A DNA stretch of 64,000 bases from Echinicola pacifica DSM 19836 (GTDB lineage Bacteria > Bacteroidota > Bacteroidia > Cytophagales > Cyclobacteriaceae): NCBI RefSeq assembly GCF_000373245.1, contig NZ_KB890739.1, positions 993,080 to 1,057,079 on the forward strand, given 5' to 3'. Position 1 is the stretch's first letter; each line of letters opens with the position of its first letter. The notes below the pieces were generated by a model. The model had not been told where the DNA came from, did no database searches, and saw nothing but the letters and a program-made list of their open reading frames with translations. The position numbers and the translations under genes are program-made. Below are positions 45,737 to 54,652 of this stretch, in pieces.

Positions 45737-48700
45737 ATGAAAAAAATCTTACCTCCTAACGGACGACGATCGGCACGGCGATTTTTATCCTTAGCCTTGT
45801 TTATGATCTTGTCCATGCACGCCACCATGGTATTTGCCCAAAACCGGCAATTGACAGGCACCATTACCTCCAGTGATGATGGAACCACCCTTCCAGGGGT
45901 GAATATCATTATAGAAGGTACCGGTCAGGGTACCGTCACTGATATTGATGGGAAGTACAGCCTCTCGGTTCCCAATAAGGAAACGACACTCGTTTTTTCT
46001 TCCATCGGTTATATCAGCCAAAAGATGGTCGTGACCAATGAAACCAAGCTTGATCTTGTGATGGACATTAATATAGAGTCCTTAGACGAGGTAGTGGTTA
46101 TTGGTTATGGTACACAGAAAAAGAAAGAAGTCACCGGTGCGGTGGGCAATGTGGATGGCGAAACCCTGACCAAGTCAGCCACGGCGGATCTGGGAACGGC
46201 CCTTCAAGGCCAAGTGGCAGGGGTAAACGTCACTGCGAGTTCCGGAGAACCTGGCTCCAGCTCCAATATTGTGATCCGGGGCTTGAGCTCTGTGACAGGA
46301 AATAACGCTCCGCTCTATGTGGTGGATGGGATTCCTTATAATGGAGACCCTAAACTGAGTATGAATGAGATCGAGTCTATCGACATCCTAAAAGATGCAG
46401 CCTCCTCAGCCATCTATGGTACCCGAGGCGCTGGTGGGGTGATCCTCATCACTACCAAGCAGGGGAAAGCAGGAGTGATGAAAGTAGGAATAGACAGCTA
46501 TTATGGTATTCAGAAAATCACCTCGCAGGTGCCTTTGATGAACTTTGACCAATATATGTATTCCGAATTCATCAATAAATACAACCAAAACGGAACCACC
46601 TTCGGCAATACTTGGACGCCATTGGAAACGAATCCTTATAGCTTCACCAATGATACGGACTGGGCAGGAATCATCCAGAATGACCATGCTCCCATCCAAA
46701 ACCACAGTATCAATATCTCAGGTGGCAAGGAAGGTCTGAACTATAGCATCACCGGCTCTTATTTCAACCAGGAAGGGGTGATTATCAATTCTGGTTTTGA
46801 TCGGTTTAATATCAGAGCCAATACCGGATATACCAAAGGCAACTGGGTGATCAACACCGGCCTTGGCGTACGGGTGGAGTCTCAGGAATATGCCCCATGG
46901 AACTTCCTATTGGACGCGTATAAGCAAAAGCCGTATCAGCAAGCCATCGATCCTAACGCTTCTACCATCTCTGATGCCAGTGGATCTACCAATGATGCGC
47001 TAAACCTCAGCTATATGGCTGCTAGGATGAAGCAAACTGACAACCGCTATGGAGACCATGTGAATGGCTTCTTCCAGGCAAGATATAATATCTCCAAGTC
47101 TTTCAATATCATGAGTAGAGTGGGCGGGAGTATCACCAATAACACCCGAATCAGAGTAAATCCACTATTCAAAGTGTATAATGAATTAGGAGAGCTTCTG
47201 CCGACTACCGTAAGGTCCGGGGTGTTTAATGGGAGTGACCGTGCCAAAAGTTTGACGACGGAAACCACCTTAAACTACAGCAAGAAATTTGGCGAGCACA
47301 GCCTGAAGGTTCTCGGTGTGTACTCCATGGAGCGCTATGAATTTGCTTCCTTTTTTGCAGAGAAATTTGATCTGGTAAGCAATGATGTCACTGTACTGAA
47401 CGGCGCCACCCTGGATCCAAATGTAGGTTCTGGAACTGGCTATGGTCAGGACAGGGTAAACTCCCTGATCGGATTCCTGGGAAGAGCTCAATATGACTAT
47501 AAAGGCAAGTACCTCCTAAGTATAAGTGCGAGAAGAGATGGCTCAAGCAGGTTTTCTAAGGATTACCGCTGGGGTACCTTCCCTTCCATTTCTGCGGGAT
47601 GGAATGTCTCCGACGAGGAGTTTTGGAAGCCATTAGCAAGTGTTGCTAATTCCATGAAGATCCGAGCCAGCTATGGTACCACAGGAAATCAAAACTTCCT
47701 CGATTATAGCAATGCGGCGACGATCAGCCTGGCCAAGGATTATGTGTTCGGTCCTGAGGGATCTGACAACCTGGCACTAGGGGCGATTCAGACGGCTTTT
47801 GCCAATGAAAATGTGAAGTGGGAAACCACCGAGCAGACTAACTTAGGCTTGGACCTTGCTTTCTTTGAAAACAAATTCACCTTCAGCGCTGACTTTTATA
47901 ATACCAATAAGAAGGACATGCTATTTCCACTTTTGCTCCCTCCAACAACTGGTGCGGGAAGCAATGCGACAGTGGTGCTGAATGTGGGGAATATGAATAA
48001 TAAAGGGATGGAATTCTCTGCCAATTACCGTCATAATGGTAAACTATCTTGGTCTGCAGGACTTACTTATGGCAGGAATGACAATACCATCACCAAGATG
48101 AGTGGTGCCAATAAGATCGCTTATCTCTCAGGTAGTACCGTGACGAGCGGTCTGCCAAACGAGGATCTGGTGACGGTACTTAAAGAAGGATATGAGGCAG
48201 GAGCTTTCTTTGTCCTGAAAACTGACGGACTGGTGACCACCGAAGAAGAACTTCAGACTTACCGTGAGCTTATGCCCACTGCCAAGATGGGAGATTTGAG
48301 ATATGTGGATGCCTTGACAGTGGATACTGACGGTGATGGTAAGCCAGACGCTGGTGACGGTCTGATCGATAATGACGACCGAGTGTATGCAGGTAGTGGA
48401 ATGCCGGAATTTGAGATGGGCTTAAACCTGAACGCAGACTATAAAGGCTTCGATATCTCCATGCAGCTTTATGGGGCTTTCGGTGGGGAGATCATCAATG
48501 GCAGCAAGGCCTATGCCTATAAGCAAGGAACCCATTTGGATATCCTTTACCAGTGGACTCCTTGGAATCAAACTTCAGAGGTGCCGGCCTTCCGCGGTAG
48601 AGATCACGAAAACTATAGAGGCTATACCGATTTCTGGATAGAAGATGGGACTTTCGTTCGAGTGAGAAATATCACCTTTGGCTACACCCTGCCTTCAGGG

Positions 48701-48886
48701 ATCTCCAATAAGGTGGGAATCAGAAACCTCCGTTTTTATGTCGCCGCTCAGAATCCATTTACTTTCACCAAATATGACGGCTTCGACCCAGAAGTAGGGA
48801 ATGACGGACTTAATACCCGTGGTATTGACAAAGGTAACTACCCAATTGCTGCCCAGTATAGAGCAGGTCTTCAGTTTGACTTCTAA
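45737..48886 (+). CDS. susC: SusC-like TonB-dependent outer-membrane glycan importer (SusC-2)
   Basis: 1049 residues: signal peptide (to VFAQ), carboxypeptidase-like domain (TGTITSSDDGTTLPGVN), TonB-box region (LDEVVVIGYGTQKKK), plug (YVVDGIPY ... ILKDAASSAIYGTRGAGGVILITTK) and barrel ending AGLQFDF. Partner SusD-2 starts 11 bases downstream. It is a different SusC from the one at 14950, so two pairs may import different oligosaccharides of the same polymer. Controlled by operator D. Confidence 0.95.
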   Translation: MKKILPPNGRRSARRFLSLALFMILSMHATMVFAQNRQLTGTITSSDDGTTLPGVNIIIEGTGQGTVTDIDGKYSLSVPNKETTLVFSSIGYISQKMVVTNETKLDLVMDINIESLDEVVVIGYGTQKKKEVTGAVGNVDGETLTKSATADLGTALQGQVAGVNVTASSGEPGSSSNIVIRGLSSVTGNNAPLYVVDGIPYNGDPKLSMNEIESIDILKDAASSAIYGTRGAGGVILITTKQGKAGVMKVGIDSYYGIQKITSQVPLMNFDQYMYSEFINKYNQNGTTFGNTWTPLETNPYSFTNDTDWAGIIQNDHAPIQNHSINISGGKEGLNYSITGSYFNQEGVIINSGFDRFNIRANTGYTKGNWVINTGLGVRVESQEYAPWNFLLDAYKQKPYQQAIDPNASTISDASGSTNDALNLSYMAARMKQTDNRYGDHVNGFFQARYNISKSFNIMSRVGGSITNNTRIRVNPLFKVYNELGELLPTTVRSGVFNGSDRAKSLTTETTLNYSKKFGEHSLKVLGVYSMERYEFASFFAEKFDLVSNDVTVLNGATLDPNVGSGTGYGQDRVNSLIGFLGRAQYDYKGKYLLSISARRDGSSRFSKDYRWGTFPSISAGWNVSDEEFWKPLASVANSMKIRASYGTTGNQNFLDYSNAATISLAKDYVFGPEGSDNLALGAIQTAFANENVKWETTEQTNLGLDLAFFENKFTFSADFYNTNKKDMLFPLLLPPTTGAGSNATVVLNVGNMNNKGMEFSANYRHNGKLSWSAGLTYGRNDNTITKMSGANKIAYLSGSTVTSGLPNEDLVTVLKEGYEAGAFFVLKTDGLVTTEEELQTYRELMPTAKMGDLRYVDALTVDTDGDGKPDAGDGLIDNDDRVYAGSGMPEFEMGLNLNADYKGFDISMQLYGAFGGEIINGSKAYAYKQGTHLDILYQWTPWNQTSEVPAFRGRDHENYRGYTDFWIEDGTFVRVRNITFGYTLPSGISNKVGIRNLRFYVAAQNPFTFTKYDGFDPEVGNDGLNTRGIDKGNYPIAAQYRAGLQFDF

Positions 48887-48897
48887 AATTAATTCCG

Positions 48898-50655
48898 ATG
48901 AAACTTAGAAATAACCTATATAAGATAATGATATGTGCACTTCCTATTTTGGGAGTAAGCAGCGCATGTAGCGATTTCCTCGAAGAGGTAAATCCAAATG
49001 AAATGTCCACAGAGAGCTTCTGGAAGACCGTGGATGACCTTGACGCCGGGATGATCGCCGTTTATAATGCCTTCAAAAACCAAAATGTCCTGGCCATTGG
49101 CGATGAGTATAACCGTAGTGATATGACCTGGCCGGGATGGGGAAGACCCAATACCAGCAATCAGTATTACCTGCAGGAATTTAACGAGTCTTCGGGCACG
49201 CCAAACAATAAATGGGATGCGCTCTATAAGGGGATCTTTAGAGCAAATCAGGTAATCAGTGCTTCTCAGGAGCTTATCCCTGGCCTCGCTGATGAGGCTA
49301 GCCAAGAAAGAGCCACCATAATTTTGGCGCAAGCCAGATTCTTCAGAGGCCTATTTTACTTCTACCTGTCCACAGGGTTCAATAATGGAAGTGTTCCAGT
49401 ATTCGACTTCGTTCCTCAGAATGAGGAGGACTTCTATCAGCCGGTAAGACCTGCCGAGGAGGTAGTGGAATTTTATAGAGAAGATTTACAATTTGCCCAT
49501 GAAAACCTTCCGGCAAAGTGGACCAGAGATATTGACCGTGGCCGAGTAACCGCTGGAGCGGCTGCCGCTGTCCTTGGCAAGAGTCACCTATACCAAGAGG
49601 AATATTCCCAGGCGGCTACCTATTTTCAGGAGGTCATCGAGACACCTGAATATGGCTATCGCCTGACGGAGAGCATTGGGGATAATTTCACCACGACAAA
49701 CGAGCTCAATGCAGAGAGCATCCTGGAGATCAACTATTCTCTGTCATATAAATCAGAAATTAGCCCTTGGGCAGAGGAGCAGGTTTCCAATAATCTGAAT
49801 TTTACTGTGAGCCCAGTGGGTGGCTATCGTGCTGTATATCCTAGCTGCTGGCTGATCATGGCCTATAAGGGCGATAAAATGGATGTCAATGATCCCCGAA
49901 ACTATGTGTTGGAGGAAGATGGTTCTACCCGATTGAGAACTTATTCTCTTAGAACTTCCTATTCCATCGCTTTGGTGGATGACCTTGACCTGGAATATTA
50001 TGGAACGAGCACAGCAGAAGCCACCGCCTTTAATAATAAAGAAACAGGGTATTTCAGAAAATATTCCAACTGGGAGACAGTGTCCAATGAGAAGGACATC
50101 GTGCCTAACCTAAGGTCTGGCGTGAACGTAAGGGTGATCCGTCTAGCAGATGTGTACCTGATGTATGCTGAGGCCTTATTGATGGGCGAGGGAAATGTGG
50201 AAGAAGCCATGACGTATATCAACCGCGTGAGACGCAGATCAGCGCTTCAGCTGTTGGGAATGGATGGATCAGGGGAATTTCCTGCTGCTGCTCATGACAA
50301 TGTCACCTATGATGTGCAGTCACTCATGGAGCATCTGATGTATGTGGAGAGACCCTTGGAGCTATCTCTGGAAGGCAATGCGATTCGGACGATCGATATG
50401 AGACGTTGGGGCATTACCAAGCAGCGTTTTGAGGAGCTATCGCAGCGGAAATATTATACGGAGAACTACCCTTTTGTAAATAGCAAAGGTCAGAATGTAA
50501 CCCGTTGGTCCTCAGTATTGACGGAAGAAGTGGTGGGCACCAATATCCTGATTGATTATCAGCAGGCTGCCTCCAATTATATTCCATCGGCCCATGCTTA
50601 TTGGCCTATACCAAATTCAGAACTCGTAGCCAATCCTAAACTCGGAGGAGAATAA
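48898..50655 (+). CDS. susD: SusD-like glycan-binding lipoprotein (SusD-2)
   Basis: 585 residues with lipobox SSAC (C near residue 24) and DFLEEVNPNEMSTESFWKT at the mature N terminus. TPR-like helices and the C-terminal landmarks VIRLADVYLMYAEALL, RPLELSLEGNAIRTIDMRRWG and a final IPNSELVANPKL, the usual SusD end. Works with SusC-2 at the cell surface. Followed 11 bases later by a surface glycan-binding protein gene. Confidence 0.95.
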   Translation: MKLRNNLYKIMICALPILGVSSACSDFLEEVNPNEMSTESFWKTVDDLDAGMIAVYNAFKNQNVLAIGDEYNRSDMTWPGWGRPNTSNQYYLQEFNESSGTPNNKWDALYKGIFRANQVISASQELIPGLADEASQERATIILAQARFFRGLFYFYLSTGFNNGSVPVFDFVPQNEEDFYQPVRPAEEVVEFYREDLQFAHENLPAKWTRDIDRGRVTAGAAAAVLGKSHLYQEEYSQAATYFQEVIETPEYGYRLTESIGDNFTTTNELNAESILEINYSLSYKSEISPWAEEQVSNNLNFTVSPVGGYRAVYPSCWLIMAYKGDKMDVNDPRNYVLEEDGSTRLRTYSLRTSYSIALVDDLDLEYYGTSTAEATAFNNKETGYFRKYSNWETVSNEKDIVPNLRSGVNVRVIRLADVYLMYAEALLMGEGNVEEAMTYINRVRRRSALQLLGMDGSGEFPAAAHDNVTYDVQSLMEHLMYVERPLELSLEGNAIRTIDMRRWGITKQRFEELSQRKYYTENYPFVNSKGQNVTRWSSVLTEEVVGTNILIDYQQAASNYIPSAHAYWPIPNSELVANPKLGGE

Positions 50656-50666
50656 ATCAACCCAAA

Positions 50667-52229
50667 ATGAATCTGATCATGAGACGACAATATTTATATA
50701 TATTTATAGTAATGCTCGCGGGGATGTACTCCTGCGTGGAGGAGGATTATACTGCCCCCTCAGAGTTTAGCGACCTTGGCTGGTACACCAGTTTTCTGAG
50801 AGAACCTAGCTATGTGACTAGTGTAGGGGAGTTTGAGAGTTTTTCGGATCTATCCCAGGGAGCGGTGGAGCATAGCTGGACCATCCAGAGCGGAAATTAT
50901 TTTCTCAAAGGCCCGATCAGTAAGTCGGATACCATCCTAACGGAGTTTATTATCAATGAGGGCGACACCCTATCGGGAGATAAGACTATCCATGTCCTCT
51001 TCCAGGAGCCTGGTATTCAGTACGTGCGTTTGGTGAATAAATTTAGGGATTCAGTGGCTTTCAGAGGACTGGATACAGTAAGCGCCAAGTGGGACGGTGA
51101 GTATTGGGTGATGGACACCTCCTTTATGGTGGATGTATATGACAAGATCAAAGCCCTAGGCATAATGAAATATAATAGCGAAGTGATCGACAGAGGGCCG
51201 GATACGCTCTATGTGGAGGCCGGAACGCAGGTGGAATTTGTGGATATGTCCGAGCAGGGCAGACCAAACACCAGAAACTGGCAGATCAGGAATCTAAGCA
51301 CCAAGCTCTATGTGGCCAATAGCCCGGACTCGGTGGCCATGATCCCTTTCAATAAACTAGGGGTATATCAGGCATTCCTAACCTCTTCTAGGACAGGGGA
51401 GACGATCCCTCCGGGATCAGACAGGGATACCATCCCTAACCCTATCAAGGTGATTCCTTCCAGTCAGCCATTTGAGCTTACGGGAGATATCGTGGAACTG
51501 GAAGATCAAACGATCCGAATGTCCTTCAATGGCGAGTTTGAGCCGTTTTCTGGTGGCACTGAGCTGTTTACCGTGATGGTAAATGGTCAGGCTTTTGATG
51601 TAGCCTCTGTGGTGCCTGCAGCGAGTAACCCTACCAAATTGGACTTAAAATTGACCCAGGAGATTTATCGTCCTGATGTGATTACGGTCAGCTTTGCCGG
51701 TGGAGAATTGCTATCCCTCGATGAGCGGTCTCCGGGAGCCTTCATGGATATCCCAGTGAAAATGCATACCGCCAATATTCTAAATTCTGTGACCTATGGC
51801 TTCGAAGATGGTGGTGATGGCTGGGAAGCGATGTGGGATAATGGTGCCACGGTAGAGTTCAGCACTGAACAGGCCGCCACAGGCAATTTCAGCCTTAAGG
51901 TATCCAAAACTGCCGACCAGGCAGCAGGGAAGATCCACAGCATCAATGCACCGTTTAGCCTGGAAGATGGTAAGACTTACCTCTTCAAATATAAGGTATA
52001 TGTAGTGGAAGGAACCACCACCCCAAGCGTCAGCTTATGGCTACTGCCGAACTGGACGCAGTTTTGGGAATCTATAGACAACAAAACCCGTGGCGAATGG
52101 GTGGAGGTGACCACAGAATATGAGGCGAATGCCGATGATCTGAATAGAAGGTTTATGCTCCAATTGCCACAAAATGGAACCATCTACTTCGATGACTTCT
52201 GGGTCATGGAGAAAGAAGTAAGGCCTTAA
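50667..52229 (+). CDS. Surface glycan-binding lipoprotein (SusE/F position)
   Basis: 520 residues; ATG 50667 or 50679 may be used. Lipobox MYSC, then VEEDYTAPSEF, with PKD/Ig-like beta domains (FVDMSEQGRPNTRNWQI, about residues 190-270) and a C-terminal jelly-roll resembling CBM4/9 carbohydrate-binding modules (YGFEDGGDGWEAMWDNG ... GTIYFDDFWV, about 375-515). No catalytic motif. By position it is the SGBP that helps SusD-2 hold polysaccharide. A strong hairpin follows. Confidence 0.75.
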   Translation: MNLIMRRQYLYIFIVMLAGMYSCVEEDYTAPSEFSDLGWYTSFLREPSYVTSVGEFESFSDLSQGAVEHSWTIQSGNYFLKGPISKSDTILTEFIINEGDTLSGDKTIHVLFQEPGIQYVRLVNKFRDSVAFRGLDTVSAKWDGEYWVMDTSFMVDVYDKIKALGIMKYNSEVIDRGPDTLYVEAGTQVEFVDMSEQGRPNTRNWQIRNLSTKLYVANSPDSVAMIPFNKLGVYQAFLTSSRTGETIPPGSDRDTIPNPIKVIPSSQPFELTGDIVELEDQTIRMSFNGEFEPFSGGTELFTVMVNGQAFDVASVVPAASNPTKLDLKLTQEIYRPDVITVSFAGGELLSLDERSPGAFMDIPVKMHTANILNSVTYGFEDGGDGWEAMWDNGATVEFSTEQAATGNFSLKVSKTADQAAGKIHSINAPFSLEDGKTYLFKYKVYVVEGTTTPSVSLWLLPNWTQFWESIDNKTRGEWVEVTTEYEANADDLNRRFMLQLPQNGTIYFDDFWVMEKEVRP

Positions 52230-52247
52230 GGCTAAGCAGCCAATAAA

Positions 52248-52299
52248 GCCTGTGCGGGGCTGGAGAGGAGGGAAATGATCCTTTCCAGCCCCAGGCAGG
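52248..52299 (+). promoter_or_regulatory. Strong hairpin between the glycan-binding protein and GH29-3
   Basis: GGGGCTGGA (52256-52264) pairs with TCCAGCCCC (52284-52292), and outside it GCCTG pairs with CAGGC, giving a long GC-rich stem. There is no T run, so it is more likely an mRNA processing or stabilising element that sets the ratio of SusC/D-SGBP to downstream enzymes than a terminator. Confidence 0.5.
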
Positions 52300-52345
52300 C
52301 CATGCTGGCCAAATAGAACATAGAGATTAAATTAAGTTATAGAGT

Positions 52346-53881
52346 ATGAAAAAACGTGCAAGTTTTGTCCTCCCGGTTTTGGCTGCAGCCTTTACCTTGG
52401 GGATTTGTGGCTGTGCCACCAATGGCAAGGAGCAACAGGTGGAAGAACAACCGAAGTTTGAAGAAAACTGGGAATCCCTGAGGACCTATGAGGTTCCTGA
52501 ATGGTTTAAAGATGCCAAATTGGGGATATTTATCCACTGGGGACCCTATGCTGTACCCGCCTATGGCTCCGAATGGTACCCACGACTGATGTATATGGAC
52601 TCAGTGGTATGGTCACCCCTCGGAAAAGTGGAAAGTGAAAAAGCCTCCAATATCTATGACTACCATGTGAAAAACTGGGGTCCATTGGATGAGTTTGGCT
52701 ATAAGGACTTTATCCCTATGTTCAAGGCGGAGAATTTTGATGCCAAGGAATGGATAGACCTGTTCAAAAAAGCCGGTGCTAAGTATATCGTGCCTGTGGC
52801 AGAGCACCACGACGGTTTTGCGATGTACGAGTCTAGCTATACCAAGTGGGATGCTGTGGAGATGGGTCCTAAGCAGGACATACTCGGCAAACTCGTGGCG
52901 GAGGGCAAAAAGCAAGGCATGAAAGTCGGCGCTTCCTCCCACTTTGCTTTCAACTGGGACTATTTCAATAAAACCGGTGATGCTGCAAATCCTGAATTTA
53001 GTGACTTCTACGGAAGAGCTCATGAACCTTATGAGCCAGCTGATAAGGAGTTTTTGGAGCTTTGGTGGAATAGAACCAAGGAGATAATCGATAAGTATGA
53101 GCCGGATGTGCTTTGGTTTGATTTTGTATTAGATAGAGAAGAATATACCCCTTATCACCCTAAGCTGGCCGCTTATTACTATAATAAAGGCCTGGAATGG
53201 GATAAGGAAGTGGTGCTTCAAAATAAGAACTTCCACAATTTCGAGTCTTACCCTCCCGGCACCAACGTACTTGATCTCGAAAGAGGTAAAATGTCTGATA
53301 TCCAGGAATACCCTTGGCAGACCGATACCTCCATCGGCGCCAACTCCTGGGGATATGTGTCCAACTGGATTTCCAAAACCCCCAATACCTTGGTGGATGA
53401 CCTCATAGATATCGTCAGCAAAAACGGTTGCCTACTATTGAATGTAGGACCAAAAGCCGATGGAACCATCCCTGAGGATCAGCGAGAGGTATTATTGGCC
53501 ATCGGGAAGTGGCTCGATCAAAATGGTGAAGCCATTTACGGCAGCACTTATTGGAAGACCTTCGGCGAGGGACCTACAGAAGTGGCCACAGGACATCATA
53601 CTGAAGGCAAAAACAAGGATCTAACCGGCAAAGACTTTAGGTTTACCCAGAAAGATGGCACCATCTACGCCATCGCTATGGACTGGCCAGAAGGTGGAAT
53701 GGCCGAAATAAGCGCACTGGGAACTGCCTCAGGATATATGGATAAGCAAATCAAAGAAGTGTCACTTTTAGGATTCGAAGGAAAGTTGGATTGGAATCAA
53801 AGTGATGAGGCCTTACAAATAAAACTCCCGGATACTAAGCCCGGTGATTATGCATTTGTGTTTAAGGTCTCCGTTAATTAA
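52346..53881 (+). CDS. GH29 family alpha-L-fucosidase / alpha-L-galactosidase, lipoprotein (GH29-3)
   Basis: 511 residues with lipobox GICGC. Canonical GH29 features: LGIFIHWGPYAVP, SEWYPRLMY, EHHDGFAMYES (H154-H155) and nucleophile D259 in VLWFDFVLD; NGCLLLNVGPKADG near the C terminus. Of the three GH29 here it has the most typical fucose-binding loop. Last gene of the SusC/D-2 transcript, ended by an intrinsic terminator. Confidence 0.9.
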   Translation: MKKRASFVLPVLAAAFTLGICGCATNGKEQQVEEQPKFEENWESLRTYEVPEWFKDAKLGIFIHWGPYAVPAYGSEWYPRLMYMDSVVWSPLGKVESEKASNIYDYHVKNWGPLDEFGYKDFIPMFKAENFDAKEWIDLFKKAGAKYIVPVAEHHDGFAMYESSYTKWDAVEMGPKQDILGKLVAEGKKQGMKVGASSHFAFNWDYFNKTGDAANPEFSDFYGRAHEPYEPADKEFLELWWNRTKEIIDKYEPDVLWFDFVLDREEYTPYHPKLAAYYYNKGLEWDKEVVLQNKNFHNFESYPPGTNVLDLERGKMSDIQEYPWQTDTSIGANSWGYVSNWISKTPNTLVDDLIDIVSKNGCLLLNVGPKADGTIPEDQREVLLAIGKWLDQNGEAIYGSTYWKTFGEGPTEVATGHHTEGKNKDLTGKDFRFTQKDGTIYAIAMDWPEGGMAEISALGTASGYMDKQIKEVSLLGFEGKLDWNQSDEALQIKLPDTKPGDYAFVFKVSVN

Positions 53882-53916
53882 TGGATATTAGGTTAAAATA
53901 TACAGGGTTTAATGTG

Positions 53917-53949
53917 AAAAAGTAGGGGGAATTTCTCTCTACTTTTTTC
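53917..53949 (+). terminator. Intrinsic terminator after GH29-3
   Basis: AAAAAGTAG pairs with CTACTTTTT and the stem is extended inward by G-T/G-C pairs; it ends in a six-T run. Confidence 0.8.
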
Positions 53950-54124
53950 TGCTTCCTGCTGGTTTGATATGCTACCAAAGGGTGCCAAAGTACCAGGGCC
54001 GTGAAGAGATGAAAGTAGGGTATTTGGACTGAGATAGGACGCAGGCTGAATAAATATCCGTTTTGCTCGGTATTTATTACCTGTTTTAATCGATTTTACT
54101 TAGGATTTATATTAATATTAATCA

Positions 54125-54523
54125 ATGAAATTCAAGAGATATTGCAAAACCCTTACGCTGAAGCGTGATGAAAAGCTTATAGAATCTTATAAAGAGGTCC
54201 ATGCCATGGGCAAAGCCTGGCCAGAGGTGACCGCAGGGATGAAGGAAGTCGGTATTCTGGATATGGAGATTTACATTCACCAAAATAGCCTATTTATGAT
54301 CATGGATACCCAGCTGGATTTTGACCATGATAAGGCCATGAAAAAACTGGCTACACTCCCCCGGCAGCAGGAGTGGGAGCAGTTTGTATCTCGCTTCCAG
54401 CAGACTGACACAGCCTCTAGCGCTGAGGAAAAATGGCAGCTGATGGAGCGGATTTATGAGATGGATCAGACCGCTACCTATCCAGCAGCTGAGGGTCAGA
54501 TAAAGCCTGCATCTACCCAGTGA
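54125..54523 (+). CDS. rhaM: L-rhamnose mutarotase family protein (DUF718; probably L-fucose/L-galactose anomers)
   Basis: 132 residues of the RhaM/YiiL family, a small alpha/beta-barrel enzyme of the cytoplasm that interconverts alpha and beta anomers of deoxysugars. Visible features: RYCKTLTLK strand, an HAMGKAWPEV segment (family: His and Trp-Pro), VGILDMEIYIHQNSLFMIMD and an RQQEWEQF helix. No signal peptide. The glycosidases release L-sugars in a fixed anomer, so mutarotation before oxidation by the aldo/keto reductase fits. Sugar specificity is inferred, not read from sequence. Confidence 0.75.
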   Translation: MKFKRYCKTLTLKRDEKLIESYKEVHAMGKAWPEVTAGMKEVGILDMEIYIHQNSLFMIMDTQLDFDHDKAMKKLATLPRQQEWEQFVSRFQQTDTASSAEEKWQLMERIYEMDQTATYPAAEGQIKPASTQ

Positions 54524-54652
54524 AATAAGCCAGAACATAGATTTCTAAAGCATCCTGTCAATGGAGTCTTGCTGTCGAAAGGATGAGTTGATCATTAGCC
54601 CTATTGTAATTTTACCGATCATAAAACCACCTAATCCAATAACCCAAAACCT

